64,000 bases of DNA from Polytrichum commune (GCA_950295325.1 OX485803.1:29574001-29638000); one strand, 5' to 3'. Counted from the stretch's first letter, positions 10,190-22,937 are shown. The notes: generated by a model not told the origin, from the sequence alone. A program made the numbers and translations.

Positions 10190-11760
10190 GTATTACCTCA
10201 TATTGAAAACCTTTCCGAATCATCTACATATAAATCACAAAACATAAATGATGCACAACTATATTATTACAAATCAAGAAGAGTAGATTCACCATTTCGA
10301 CTTTTATCGACCGCGCTACTCATAATTGAACCGATGAGATCTCTTAGCACACGGTTTACTCTTCTTTGAAGTAAAAATATTTGATCCACTCCCAATGTCT
10401 TTTGATATGATTTATAATATTTGTGCCTCCATAGACATATAGATGACTGAATCGTGGTCATAGCCTTCTCCAAGGTATATTCTCATTGGTCCAATTTTTT
10501 TTCATTAAGTCTATTACATTGGGTTTGTGTTGAAAATTCTCATAAAATCTCTTAAGGGTGTTGTTAAATTATTAGTCTTATGAATAATACATTAAAAATG
10601 CATCGCTCTCCAAAAATTATTTTTATCACTAGCGGCAACACAATAAAAAAGATTTTCACTCTAAGCCTTCATAATATGAAAATGACATACTAATACATTC
10701 TCACTAACTTGTATTCTTTGTTTATTTTTTACACGCCAACAATGACCATCATTCTCAACAACTTCATTAATAACATTTGAAGACGTATTGTGTTTATCAA
10801 TAAAAATTACAGAAGATCTTACATTTCCAATGGATGCAAATGCAATAGTGAAAGCTAGCTCCAACGCTATACCCTTATGATTTTTTTTTAATTCTCGTTT
10901 CAGATTCCTTATGCATAGCACATAAAATCTAGGAACTTAATTTCCATCTTGATTTGAAATAGTTGCAGCATACAAAGGAAGATCATATTGATTTGTTAAG
11001 AATGTATAATCAAAAGCCCAATAATTACTGTTTGAAATACTTTTCTAATAATTCACATCTATTCATCGAGAATGACTATAACAAAATGACGTTTCATTGG
11101 ATTTTTCTCTTTTGGTAAATATGGTTGATAACCCTTCATTAAATTCCAAACTTAATGAAGGGTGTAGACCCTTCCTAACAAATAAATTCATGCATAATAA
11201 TGACAACATGCACCTACATATGACATTGGAGCATTCCCCTCGGGGGGGGGGGGCAGTGTGTTAAAAAGTTAAGGATATAGGTGCGAACAACCACTATTTT
11301 ATAGGGGGTCTTACTTTCAATTCTCTTTTTTTTTTCACATGCTATCATTATGTAAATTTCTACTTTGCGTTAATAGAAAAATGGCTTGCATTACTTATAA
11401 TTCCAAATTACCTATTATTCCATACCCTATAGTACTTTAAAGATGTCCAATGCCATTTTTGATACCCTATATTACTCTTAAGCCCATTTATAATTTTTTG
11501 CCCCCATGTTTTTAAAATACTCTATCATTTGTTCGCACGTATATTGCTACTCCAACCAATGACTACCCCCCCCCCCAAGGCATTCCCAAACAATGAGAAG
11601 TTTATACACTGATATGTAGCAAACCCAGGGACCTTTTTTTTCACTGAGATTTGAAAAAACATGTGAAATTTCACTACCATCAGTTTGCAATTCCACTAGG
11701 TGGAAGTCCTCTTCAAAACTCCAAGCCCAAAAAGCCTAGGATAAATGTCATACACAGAGT
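10190..11760 (-). pseudogene. Mutator-like (MULE) transposase, decayed and split by a MITE
   Basis: On the minus strand, about 11,010-10,661 encodes FDYTFLTNQYDLPLYAATIS, a broken piece, then ALELAFTIAFASIGNVR, FIDKHNTSSNVINEVV and LVCHFHIMKA. FDYTF and FIDKHNTSSNVI fit the first two catalytic aspartates of the MULE DDE core, and CHFH fits the C-x2-H motif after the second. A later segment (10,473-10,270) contains RRVNRVLRDLIGSIMS, resembling the region after the third acid. Upstream, coding-like sequence (LFGNAPMSYVGACCH) runs across the MITE at 11,239-11,579 when that is ignored. Several stops and frame changes make it inactive. It is not close to the transposase at 47.6-51.3 kb. Confidence 0.6.
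11239..11579 (+). mobile_element. MITE, family 1 copy A (341 bp), 8-bp TSD GCATTCCC
   Basis: Ends read CTCGGGGGGG...CAGTG and ...GACTACCCCCCC..AAG, an inverted pair built on a G/C homopolymer. The 8-bp direct repeat GCATTCCC occurs exactly at 11,231-11,238 and 11,580-11,587. A second copy sits at 31,746-32,087. An 8-bp duplication fits hAT-like transposition, among others. It lies inside the MULE pseudogene. Confidence 0.85.
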
Positions 11761-12589
11761 CCTAGAAATTTTTGGGGGTGACAATTGACCTATCTTTGTA
11801 AAAGGTCACTCGCTCAATATATCAAGCTAACTTACATTACTCAAGTGCATTGGAAAACAACTACATTGCACCATAGATGTCTGCCCCACAATGCTTGTAC
11901 ATGCAAAAACCCATCAATATCATGAAGGGCCTATGTATTTATGTTACACTTCTTATATCTAGACACAGTGCTAAGGCTAAATACGTCTTCTTCACCGACT
12001 TTTCATCTAGTCTACAATCTTGAATCTATCAAGGAAAGTAAGACATTGTCCGCTTGTCGCAAGTGACATTGATTACTAGGATGTCGACCAATTATACTCA
12101 AAAATCTCCTTGGACACCCCTCTTGGCACAAAATAACTATTTTCTTGATACTAAAACACAAACCCCAATTGTGAGGCCTAAACCTCCACCCTTAAGCGTC
12201 CTAGTCCGGGTGGGGGCTCATGGGTCACATGCGTTCGAATAATGCCGCTGTGCCATTGCGACTTAGCAAGGACAGCTCCCACAACTGAATCTCAAACACC
12301 CAAGCTTTATTCAAGGAACAAAGAGCTTTTAGCATTAACAAATGCTCTAACCCCCTTTTTGGCCATTATCACATTCGGTTGCTTAAAGAACATCATCAAG
12401 CTTGATTAAAGGTTTTTCATTCTAAACTAATCTTCAAGGAATACTATCCTACCAAACCACCTATCAAGCAAGTGTCACACCCACATACGGATGGTCACAA
12501 CTTGATTCACAAAAACAATTCAATAATTTCAATCCGAGGTCACTAGTCTACCTTACTTCCATTTCCCAGCTAATTAACCTAGCACCTAA
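11761..12589. other. spacer, no gene seen
   Basis: No supported frame or RNA. Contains one GTTCGAAT string (12,231) that is not part of a tRNA fold. Confidence 0.35.
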
Positions 12590-13560
12590 CCCAACCAGTG
12601 AGTACCAGTGTCCTCGGCCAGTCCCACAAAACTTCACCCTTTTTCCCCTGGACCCAACGTCCTGGCCTTAGCAGACCCCACAAAGTCCCCCCCGACTGCT
12701 ACCCGGTAGACACTGTTGATAACCAGCCCTTGGCCAACCCAATACCCTGCTGGTCGGTTGCAATCTGGTCGGTCTTGTTCCAGCGTTGAGCCTAGCGGCC
12801 ATCTAACCTCAGCAACCTTAGTTCGCTGTGAGCCTGGCCTTCCCTTGCTCATCCCTCGGATTGCACCCGTAGTCGTGCCCAACCGCAATCATCCTTCGCC
12901 CAGATATTGCCCTCCTTCTTCCTGCTGAATGTGGAGCTTTACCTTCTCAGAATTCAGGCTTCATCCTTGCTATGGAACCCCCCCCCCTTTGTTGTGCAGA
13001 GATTCAACCCGAGACTACTCCAATCCACCCTGGATGCAGCTTGATCCTCATTAGCCGCATTCTTCAAATTTGCACTGGATTTGCGCACCTCCGCGGCCAG
13101 CCTTCCAACTAGTTCGTCCTCCTCATTGGCAGCTTCCTCATGTGCAACCCTCCTCCGATTCGGAGGTTGTTTCCCCCAATGCAGCTCCCTTGAGAATCGC
13201 GGGGGTGTAAGCGCCGAAGGTCTCCCCTGCAGAGTGTTTTTTCCTAGCTGGAATCCCCTCCAGCTGATCTCTCTTTCATGCCATTGCGTCGGCCCCCCAC
13301 CTACAGCGCTAGCCGCACGAGTCCACACACTCCCTCCTACCCTGTAGCAACAACCGAAGAGAGAGATCTCTCCCCTTCTGCCCTGGTTTTTTCCTCGGAG
13401 AGATGTCCTCCCAGGGGCTCCCCACTCTTCTCGGTTTTCTACCGTGTGAGGATAATCCTGCCCTCTAACCATATCCCAAAACCAACAGGAAAGAGCCTAA
13501 TTCCGACACCCCTGGGACCCCCTTGGGTTGGCCTTAAACATTTCCCTTCTTCTAACTAAT
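12590..13560. other. GC-rich island 2, function unknown
   Basis: C-rich on the plus strand with frames open on both strands, including a 172-residue minus frame (12,954-13,472) with EEAANEEDELVGRLAAEVRK, a possible short amphipathic helix. No known motif. Composition and size resemble islands 1 and 3, so these may be members of one decayed repeat. Confidence 0.3.
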
Positions 13561-13744
13561 TCCTAGATCGAGCCTTCACGGCTCCAAGCCCACTCAACTA
13601 ATGAATTACTCTTTTAACCCAATCCTAATACAAACTTCAAAGTATGCTATTTTTTATCCTTTTGAATAATTCAATACAATTGTAAAGCACAAGTTTGATC
13701 ATCGTAAGTTTTAAGAGCACATGTGGGCGCAGTTTTTGGGCTCA

Positions 13745-13905
13745 CACCAATCGTGGAGAGCCGATCGCTAGTCACAGATGAACTGGTTGAGTTTGAGAAT
13801 TGACTAATTGAAGTTCAAAGTTTAGGAAAATTATTTCTCATTTCAAAATAATTCACGAAACATACCTCAATCAATAAGAAAACTTGAAAGATCACAAAAT
13901 GCCAC
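13745..13905 (+). repeat. dispersed repeat R1, copy 1 (+)
   Basis: Contains CTAGTCACAGATGAAC, then a GTTGAGTTTGAGAA block and GAAGTTCAAAG. It is the most diverged of seven copies. Confidence 0.55.
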
Positions 13906-13918
13906 CGCTTAAGGTCCG

Positions 13919-14290
13919 ATGAACAAGAGATTCATTGATCGCTCAGTGAAGGAGTTGCAAATGGATGTGGAGGTCTGGAAAAGTATAGCAAGCAATCGTG
14001 AGGCCTATCACCTAGAGCTTCAAAAGGCAATGGAGAATATCCAGGTGAAGCTTGTAGGATGGAAGGAGAAAATTGTTGATGCAGTCGATGAGGAGAGGAT
14101 TACAAAGACGAATTTTGAGGCATCCTTAATTAAAATGTAGGAGAAAGTGAAGGCTTGGAAGGAGAAAGCTGCCACATCGGCTGAAGAGAGTGAACGCTTG
14201 CAGGTTGGATTTGCAGTATCGATGGCGGAGACCAATGTATGAGAACTCAATCGTGATGAGACCGAGAGTTAGGTAACCATTGACAGAACG
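13919..14290 (+). pseudogene. coiled-coil protein remnant, unrecognised
   Basis: Opens MNKRFIDRSVKELQMDVEVW and continues as a charged helix (ENIQVKLVGWKEKIVDAV, then EKVKAWKEKAATSAEESERL) across an in-frame TAG at 14,138, a TGA near 14,240 and a TAG near 14,270. The heptad-like L/V/K/E pattern on both sides of the stops shows it was one coding frame. Such coils occur in gag-like or transposon accessory proteins, but I cannot assign a family. Confidence 0.4.
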
Positions 14291-15312
14291 TTGTCGTTCA
14301 TGAGGTACCAATCATCTTCCCAGTCGCTAACATCATCAACCTTAGAGAGATTAACGCATGTCCAACTTTCATCGGTGTTAGACTCTGTGATAAGGTCCAC
14401 CAACAAGTTCAAGTTGGTTTCAACATCCGACGACGTTCAAGTTGGCATCATCAAAGGGAGTCTCTTGTTCGGAGGCTTGAATTGCCTCTTTGAGAAATTT
14501 CCCTGCCATAGCCAACCACCAATTCTTTCGAATTCGCTTGCCAGGAATGAGCACAAAGTCATGTCCTGGGCAGAGCAGGGCGGCCAGGGCAGGCAAAGAC
14601 CAGGGCAAAGGCGGGGGGCCATTTTTGAGGGGCCCTTAGTGACAATGCTCACCAAGGTGGCCACCAAAGAGAGCATTGGGGCTGGAGGAGACTCCACCAA
14701 ATCCCCAACCTGAACTTGGATGCGCCATGAAAACCCACAATGCCCAAATGTACAGGAAGATTGTCAGCCTCAGGCACCTACACACAAATTCAAATTTGTG
14801 GAATTAGAGATACTTATAAAGGATTGTCAATGCCTAGTTGAGTAGGAGATTTTGACTAGAGAATGCCATTGTTGAAGGAATTTCTATTCCAGTTGAAGTG
14901 GCAGTTAAAGTGCCATTACAGTTGTCAAGTTACAGCTCAGGAGCACAAAGCCTCCCCTTAGAGCTTTACCATTAATATTGCTCAAGCATGCGAGATAGCC
15001 AATACTTGCATTATCCAATCCCATGACGCCAACTCTGCATGCTTAGTGACCCTACAAACCCTCCGCAGTGTTAGCAGAGGTTGTCAGCCTCGGCGTTGGT
15101 ACTGTGGGATCGGGAGTTTTAGGGACTCCACGGTGGACAACCAGCTCAGCTCACAAGCTAATACATGTGCAAGTGGAGAAGGACGGCATTAAGGAATGGG
15201 TAATAGGTTGAAACCCACCTCCCTAAAGTCAAGTGGGGAGGGGGCTTAACTGTACAGGTCCTCTAAATTTTTATTTTTATTTTTATTTTTATTTTATGCT
15301 AGAAGTAAACCT
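14291..15312. other. spacer with G-rich segment at 14,570-14,645
   Basis: The G-rich segment is the inverted relative of 6,600-6,720. A TTTTA microsatellite lies near 15,270-15,296. No gene supported. Confidence 0.4.
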
Positions 15313-16581
15313 CGGAGGACATTAAGTACCCCCCCACGAACTTTTCAGGGGGGAAATATTCTGTCAGAGGGCAGCCCCCAACATTTTTCCTGCACCCGCC
15401 CGAAAACTGCTGCCCGCCCGCCCGATTTCGAAAAAACTAGTGTACTTGCATTTTTGAAGGCTACTTGTCCACAAATCCCATATTGAGTGCACTTCATTTT
15501 CAAGGTCTCAAATGCAATATATATGTTCACTTCCATTGAGTAAATAAACAATTGACTAGATTTCATTTTCAAAGTGAAACTGTCAATAAAGCATGTAATT
15601 AACTTGGAAGTCAAAAATATTACAAAATCCTCATTACCACTGAGGTTATAATTGAAAGGGACTTTATCATTCTAAAATGAAACTAAAATTTATGATTTAT
15701 TTTTATATTTTTATATTATATTGTAATAGAATAGAATAAGAATTTTTTAATAGAATATTATATATATATATAATAGACTATACTATATAACATCTAATAT
15801 ATATTTAATACCTTCTACAATCACAAAGTTTTCATACGCATTTAAACTAGTTAAGTAAGATTGAATGCAACTTAGTCTAATCATTTTTTATTAATCCTAA
15901 ATTAATCCTATTCAAACCCATTTAAATCAGAAGATATGCGTACCAAATTAATTAACCCTAATTAATTATAAAATGTACTTACTGGAATTAGTCATGATTT
16001 AAATGGAATTAACTCCAGTAAATATAATTTATGATTAATTAGGCTTAATTAATTTGGTAAGCATATTTTCTGATTTAATTGGGTTTAATTAGGATTAATC
16101 AGAATATATTAGACTTAGTTGCATTCAATCTCACTTAACTAGTTTAAATGCATATGAAAACTTTGTAAATCATAAATTTTAGTTTCATTTTAGAATGACA
16201 AAGTCCCTTTCAATTGTAAGTGACAAAAATTATAACCTCAGTGGTAATGAGGATTTTGTAATATTTTTGACTTCCAAGTTAATTACATGCTTTATTGACA
16301 ATTTCACTTTGAAAATGAAATCTAGTCAATTGCTTATTTACTCAATGGAAGTGAACATATATATTGCATTTGAGACCTTAAAAATGAAGTGCACTCAATA
16401 TGGGATTTGTGGACAAGTAGCCTTCAAAAATGCAAGTACACTAGTTTTTTCGAAATCGGGCGGGCGGGCAGCAGTTTTCGGGCGGGTGCAGGAAAAATGT
16501 CGGGGGCTGCCCATTGACAGAATATTCCCCCCCCCCCCCCCCCCCCGGAAACGTTCGTGGGGGGGTACTTAACGTCCTCCG
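15313..16581. mobile_element. 1.27-kb foldback transposon with arms of about 500-630 bp
   Basis: The left end CGGAGGACATTAAGTACCCC pairs with the right end GGGGTACTTAACGTCCTCCG. Pairing continues along both arms through a CCCGCCCGCCCGA/TCGGGCGGGCGGG block, an AATATATATGTTCACTT block and the ATTAATT-rich centre near 15,980. The left arm holds an extra AT-rich stretch of about 130 bp (15,690-15,825) missing from the right arm. C/G homopolymers differ in length near the ends. No protein is encoded. No clear target duplication seen. Confidence 0.85.
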
Positions 16582-17265
16582 ATAGGAACCCTCTCCTCCC
16601 ATATAGGACCCTGTATTTTTTCTAAATGATATTGTCCCCTATAAATCTGCCCTGTGGGAATTCTAGGATTGTTGAGATATTCTAGGATGCCATGTGGAAG
16701 CTAAATGAGTAACGTAGTATATGCATACTTGAGGTTTACGCCTTGCAATAACTCCCTGTCTTCCTACTTTTTGTTGCATTGAGTATTAAGTTGGCTCCCA
16801 CCAATGATGGTATTTGACATAATCTTATTCCAAAATGTCGCTAGGAAAGTTACCACAGTGACACAAAACTTCATATGATACTAATTACAATATTAAAAAT
16901 CAGTGTAGGGACTCATTTGCATGGGCTAGGTTGTCAATGCTTAGTTTAAGATGGTTAGTCCAAAATGCCACACAAATCAATTTGGTACACATGAGTTCCA
17001 AACACTTTTGAGGAAAGTGGCTACAAACTCCACTTGAAACTTTTTGCTAACCATCTTGTAATAATTGCGTGTTTCATATCGTAGAAGTGGGCTAGTAAAA
17101 AGAAAGGAACCACTTAAGATACTGAAAAAAAGAAGACTTTATGCTACCTCCAACTTGTCAGTGCGTCACATATGAATGAGCCATAATCCATCCCGTGGCT
17201 CTCAAAAAGTGATTTTTCTTTGTATGTAACAAAAAAACACTTTATATTGCCTCGAACTTTGGATG
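16582..17265. other. spacer, no gene seen
   Basis: Nothing recognisable. Confidence 0.35.
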
Positions 17266-17330
17266 GGCCATAGGGTTTGGGGTTGGGTTTAGGGTTTAGG
17301 ATTCAGGGTTTGGTTTAACGGTTTAGATTG
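17266..17330 (+). repeat. degenerate TTTAGGG telomere-like repeats
   Basis: About seven imperfect GGGTTTA/GGGTTT units in a row, followed 15 bases later by a run of 23 A (17,346-17,368). Plant-type telomeric heptamer; position is interstitial. Confidence 0.6.
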
Positions 17331-17499
17331 AAAGCTTGCTATATGAAAAAAAAAAAAAAAAAAAAAAACATATTTACATAGTTAATTGATATCTTAATGG
17401 AGAGCCAAGGATCACAAGTCCAAATCACGTCGCCTTCATAGGACATGATACCACGTGACGGATATTGATGTGAAATCCACGTTGTCACTCAATTTTGTT

Positions 17500-19663
17500 G
17501 CCAATATCCTTGTGTCAAAGTTGAATGGGTATTGACATCTACTACTTGCAAAGTAGATTGAATTTGATCCCAATACACGATCAACGGTTCATGTGTATCC
17601 CGTACAACCATTGTAATGTCTTCCTCACACAACTATTTCCAGTATTCAATGAATCATGGCATGCCTTTAATGATTTCCAGGGTGTGTAAGGCTTTGGCTC
17701 ACCATCCAGTAACATATTTTTGCCATCTTTGTCTTGGTGCCAAACATGTATTCCTTCTTGTTGTCCCCAATTTGGTGAAGTGCACAAAACCTTGAATTGC
17801 ATGGATGGTATACATTCGTCAAGCATATAGAAGCGAAATTGTGGTGGTATGGCCGACTAAGCGGTCTTCTTCTTAAGAATAGATGGTTTGAAGAACGTTT
17901 TGAAATCATGTATTTCTTTAATCCAATGCGGAATGACTAGTATATCATCTTAATCCATGTATACTTTCATAAGAAGTGGATTTGCAGCAAAATCCTCTTT
18001 CTGTAACTTCATACTCCAATATCCAAGTGAAGCATCAAAGTTGTCATGTGTATGCTTGATCACTGAAAAAGGAAAAAAACACCTCCTTGAAAATCCATTT
18101 GGCTATGGGCAACAACCAAAAACAAAATATGTATCAACACTTGTTGTCCTTTGCAAAATTATCAAGTTGCATGTGGTGGGTTGGTGGCAATACTTTACCA
18201 AGAACAAGTCGTTGAGGGGGTTTAACCAATGAAGTCAAATACACCTCCTTTCCATTGAATACCTAGGGGTTGCACCTTCCACTAAAAACGAAGGACCACG
18301 TAAATTCACAACATACTCTAAAAACCATCTATATACAAGTTTTTTTGGGATAATCAAACAATACTTGTACAATTTCAATGATAGAAATACAAGAATATGT
18401 ATACGTAAAAAAATTTACATTCATATATTATCCTTAACACAAATTTACAAATATACTTTTGAATAATATTGAACCCCTATTATATGTATAATGTAAAACC
18501 CTAGCATTCATTAATAAAGTTGTTGAAGACTTTTTGATCCCTTGGATGTAATTTATAAGCATATAAGTCTACAATATATTTCATAGGAGCTTATGTTATT
18601 ATTGTTTATTAATCAACCATCAAATGATATGTACGATTGTAAGTCCACTTGTTGTTGGTTCTTTTTTCATACCAACATAAACCATCTCCATGTTTTGATC
18701 GACGGTCCATCAAGTCAATTGGATCTTGATACTCAACCCAATGATTACCAATTTCTTTACGCATTCTATAAACCCTTCCAACAAGTCAAACCTTATTGGA
18801 GCTAATTTTTTTGGGTTTACCAATTTCTTTGACATTTCTAGCTTCAAGTGTGTTAAAAAAAAAACAACCATCATCCAAGTCAATCAATCTTTATATAAAG
18901 TTGGATTGCAATTCAATTAACTAGCAAGTGTATTTTTAAAGATTCTAGACTCCCCTACCTCTACATAAGCCACAATGAACTTTACATTAAATTGAGAAGG
19001 CATTTCAACATTTTCATGTTCATCAATTAGAACATCCAAGGCATGTCAAAGCTCAATTTGCAGCTCCACATCTTCATGTAAATCATTTTCAACATGCTAT
19101 TGCATCAATTTTGTTGCTATGACAACATCCATACACATGTTTGAATTGTCTTCTCCAACACTATAATTTTCCTTGTCACCACCTTGTGCACTAGAATCAT
19201 CAATCAATGTGTGATTAGAATCTTACTCCTCATCCTCCTCCATACTTCCAAATAAATGAGCCTCAATAAGTGACCCTACAATACAAGTACAAATGTTGTA
19301 TATTTTCTAGAGGTCATCCATATATGTACATAACTATGAGTTATAATTTGTGTAGCATATGTATACATAGTACAAATTAGTTCAAATTAAAAGCCCTTTT
19401 GCATATTCACATATACTCACACGTGTTATGAAAGATGCACCCATGGGATCAAGTAATGCCTCATAAAAAGATGTTGTTTAGAAACCCTTGAATAAAGTAC
19501 AAGAAGAAGACGTTGATGGTTTTTCAAGATCTTGTAGAAGTTTTGCAATAGATCCCACCTTATGGTTGGTATCTCTCCATAGCACTTTCCCATTCATAAC
19601 GTGCATGCTCGCAGATGTGAGATTAAAGAATACATCTAGTGCTTCGACATCCAATTTAGACAT
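17500..19663 (-). pseudogene. unidentified TE protein, degenerate copy A
   Basis: The minus strand gives broken coding blocks shared with copy B: IAKLLQDLE (about 19,570), then CIPSMQFKVLCTSPNWGQQE with VWHQDKDGKNML and DGEPKPYT (17,826-17,690), and LQWLYGIHMNR. The blocks GCIP-MQ-KVL-TS--WG, WHQD and GEPKP recur in copy B, so this was a real protein. I do not recognise the family. Internal order differs from copy B: about 1 kb (18,290-19,255) is present only here. Multiple stops; not functional. Confidence 0.45.
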
Positions 19664-20179
19664 GTTTTCAAGTATAGTATTTACCTAAATCATAATCAAA
19701 ACATGCATTTCAATGAAGTAAAATCATATTATTGAGTGTATTACACCAAAAAAATTATGGAGTCCAAAAACAACCATCATGTTTTATAGTGATATTCTTG
19801 GATGTGCATCCACAACATAAGGGTCATATTGAATAGCATGGCACATTCCAAAATAAATTGATGTCATACAAGTACGAATTGCCAAATTTAAATTTGGAAT
19901 ATATAATTGCTATTACACAATATTTGTAGCATAACATGTAAAAAACATTTGATAGCACATGGAAAGTTGGTTTTCACATCTGCAAACTAATATGATCATG
20001 TAGAATATAAAATTGAATATCTTAAATTGAACCTCAAAACATGTGCCTAATCCAATCTTCGACCCCAATGTCATATAATTTCTAAAATAACAAATACATA
20101 TTTCAAACAATGACCCCAAGCTCCTACATTATCATATACCATGTTCATGTTCATTTCCATTCTCAACATCATTTTCTGT

Positions 20180-21570
20180 AGTAGCAATACATGCCAAGTT
20201 ATATTTGGCGAACTCTATGTGTTTCTAGGGGATGGTCATCATCTTTGATTTGGAATATTTTCACAACTTCCGAGCACAAAGTATAGTATCCACGGTTACC
20301 CAAACCGGTACATATGTTGAGTCCACTATTCATTTCAAACCCTTCTTGGTGTCCTGACATGAATAGGTGCACAACACATTTGGGTTTCTAGTGCTTGGGC
20401 GGCAATCTTCCACCCCAACTTAATGGCAATGGGGTTGGCACACAATTTAGTGACGACAATGCTTTCGCCAACCATATGGATTTGGTGTGCTCTTCATCTC
20501 TAGCATGTACAAGAAGCATATAATCTTCATGGCAATCAACAACCACATGAAATGACGGAGCCGAACGATTGCGAGTAGGGCCAACGTAATGCACGTCTAC
20601 AACAAACTCTTCATGGATGTCCCCATTGATGAAGAACATAGCATCAAATTATCTACAAAGTAGACTGAATGTGTTCCCAATACACAATGAGTGGTTCATA
20701 TGTTTCTTGAATAATCCTTGTAATGTCTTCCTCACACAATTGTTTCCAATGTTCAATGAATCTCGATGTACCCTTAATGATTTCCAACTCATTTCTCATT
20801 GGGTTAAGCATGCAAGGCTTTGGCTCTCCATATGGTAACATGCATTTGTCATGTTCATCTTGGTGCCAAACAAGTATTCCTTACTTTGGGCCCCAACTCG
20901 ATGAAGTGTACAAAACTTTTAATTGCATAACCGGAATACAACCGTCACGCATGTACATGCATAATTGTTGAGCTTTTGTATGGCCAACTAAGCGGTCACC
21001 TCCTTTGAGAATGAATGGTTTGATGAATGACTTGAAATCGGGTACTTCAATCAAATACAATATGACCAACACAATATCCAAATTCATATATGATTTCAAA
21101 AGAAGTGGAATTGTTGGAAAATTCTATTTGTGCAATTTCATATTCCAATGTCCAAATGAAGCATCAATGTTGTCATGCGTATGCCTTGACCATCGAAAAA
21201 GGAACAAACACATCCTTGAAAATCCCTTTGACTACGAGCAACAACCAAAAACAAAACACATATTGACATTTGTTGTCCTTTACACAATTTTGAAATTCCA
21301 CATGGTGAGTTGGTGGAAAGTGTTTACCAAGAACGGGTCATTGAGGGGGTTCCGCCATTGAAGTCAAACACACATGCTTTCCATCATTACTGCCTCATAA
21401 AGAGATATCGTATGAAAATTCTCAAATAAAGCATGAGACAAAGATGTTGTTGGTTTTCAAGATCTTGTAGAAGTTTTGCAAAATATCCCATTGTATGATT
21501 GGCAACACGAGGGTAAAAGTCCAACACATAATGTACATACTTCATATCTACATAGCCTTGTGTATTCATA
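20180..21570 (-). pseudogene. unidentified TE protein, degenerate copy B
   Basis: Minus-strand blocks in order: AKLLQDLE (about 21,470), then GDRLVGHTKAQQLCMYMRDG with CIPVMQLKVLYTSSSWG (21,040-20,885), MLPYGEPKPCMLNPMRNELE with HWKQLCEEDITRIIQETYEP (20,841-20,690), and EEFVVDVHYVGPTRNRSAPS with FHVVVDCHEDYMLL and KSIWLAKALSS (20,610-20,450). A further reading (VLCTYSCQDTKKG..VDSTY) extends to about 20,180. The last conserved block has a beta-rich pattern that could be a small reader-type domain, but this is a guess. Stops and frameshifts throughout. Compare 17,500-19,663. Confidence 0.45.
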
Positions 21571-21775
21571 CTTGGAGGGGGGAATGCATAAAGATGGAGA
21601 CAATGTGTAAGTCTTTATAAATTGTGCATGGGAACAAATCTAAATTCTCTACCTAGCATATGGAAATAACCAACTTGCAGATGCGCATCTGTAACCGTAA
21701 ACAAACTATATGATGGGATACCTTGGTGGCTTCAATAAGAGACCCTAACATATAAGTACAAATGTTGTATTATTA

Positions 21776-22937
21776 GCGGTAGATAGATGTCACCTTTTTG
21801 AGATTAACTAGGAAAGTAGAAGTCAATAAGCAAGAATAAGGTAGAAGATATTAGTGAAGAGGAAGCATTGTTGAAGGTGTGGTCAGGACTAGAAGTAGGA
21901 AGTTGAGATAGGAGTAGGAAGAAAGTACTTACGTGTGGAGTGACCGGTGTCAAGGGTGACCAAATATTGTGAAGGTTTTTGGAAGTGGTTACCATTTTGA
22001 ATTAATGTGTGAGGATGTTATTGGACTTCCGTGCTATGTGTGTATGCATGTTAAGTTCAAGTTGTCATGTAGTTGGCCTGGTTCACACAAGTAAATGTAG
22101 TTAGCCATGTTAGGAACGTTATGTGTAACCTAATTAGTTTTTTTAGGTTATGAAAAATTTGATGTAATCAATTTATCAATTAATTACAATTTGCCAAGCC
22201 ATTCTAAATTAGTATGGCTAACACTGCACTCTATCAAGGAGTATGAGAAGTTGAGAGAAGAGTATAGGTAGAAGGTAAAATTCCTTGTAGATTAGTTATA
22301 TACAGTAGAACCAAGAACTAGGAGATTGCCAGAGGCAGTGAGAGGATTCAAATCCCTAGGTGACATGAAGATAATGTGGGGAATTGGCATGCCAATAGCA
22401 AGGAAAATAATAGAGACATTGGGTACATGGTGATTAAGAGACGATGGGTATTTGGAGGGTAGAGTTAAACCCGGTAATGAGGGTGTTTACGATATTCAAT
22501 ACTGGAGTAGCTGTTTGGGATATTACTAGGAATTGCGAGTAACCAAATCAATAGAACATTTAACGTGTGGAACGACTACTTGACTACTTGACTACCATAA
22601 CTAAGAGCTAATGTCAACTACTGGGAAGGTGCATACTAGGAGGGGAGGATCTTGGCTAGTGGTCTTCGTGTAGCATGGAGTACCTGTTAGTATCGGTAGT
22701 GGGATTATGTTGGTTGCAAGCCTATATAGGGAGCCATGACGGGAATTTCCTAAGTGATAGATACCACATAGTTGTAGTAGTAGTTATACTCACCAATAGA
22801 GTGTCTAGTAGAAAGGGTAAGCCAAGAGTCATGCTAGAACCAATATTCTAACCAGTAAGGGATTTGATAAGGGGGTTATGAACTATTGAGGCTACTTAGT
22901 TTTACTAGGGGTAAAAAGAAGAATTCTTTAGCATTTA
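21776..22937. mobile_element. 1.16-kb insertion in duplicated segment, candidate 5-bp TSD TATTA
   Basis: Segment 19,258-19,440 has a paralogue split into 21,720-21,775 and 22,938-23,080. The inserted 1.16 kb is flanked by TATTA at 21,771-21,775 and 22,938-22,942. The uninterrupted paralogue reads GTTGTATATTTTCTAGAGG across the site. No TIRs and no TG/CA ends are evident. A 5-bp duplication would fit an LTR retrotransposon remnant or solo LTR, but that identity is not shown. Confidence 0.6.

Noticed and set aside
12225-12245. GTTCGAAT string as a tRNA T-arm
   Set aside because: No acceptor stem, D-arm or anticodon arm could be folded around it.
12954-13472. 172-residue minus-strand frame in GC island 2 as a gene
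   Set aside because: Same reason: overlapping open frames on both strands and no recognisable domain.
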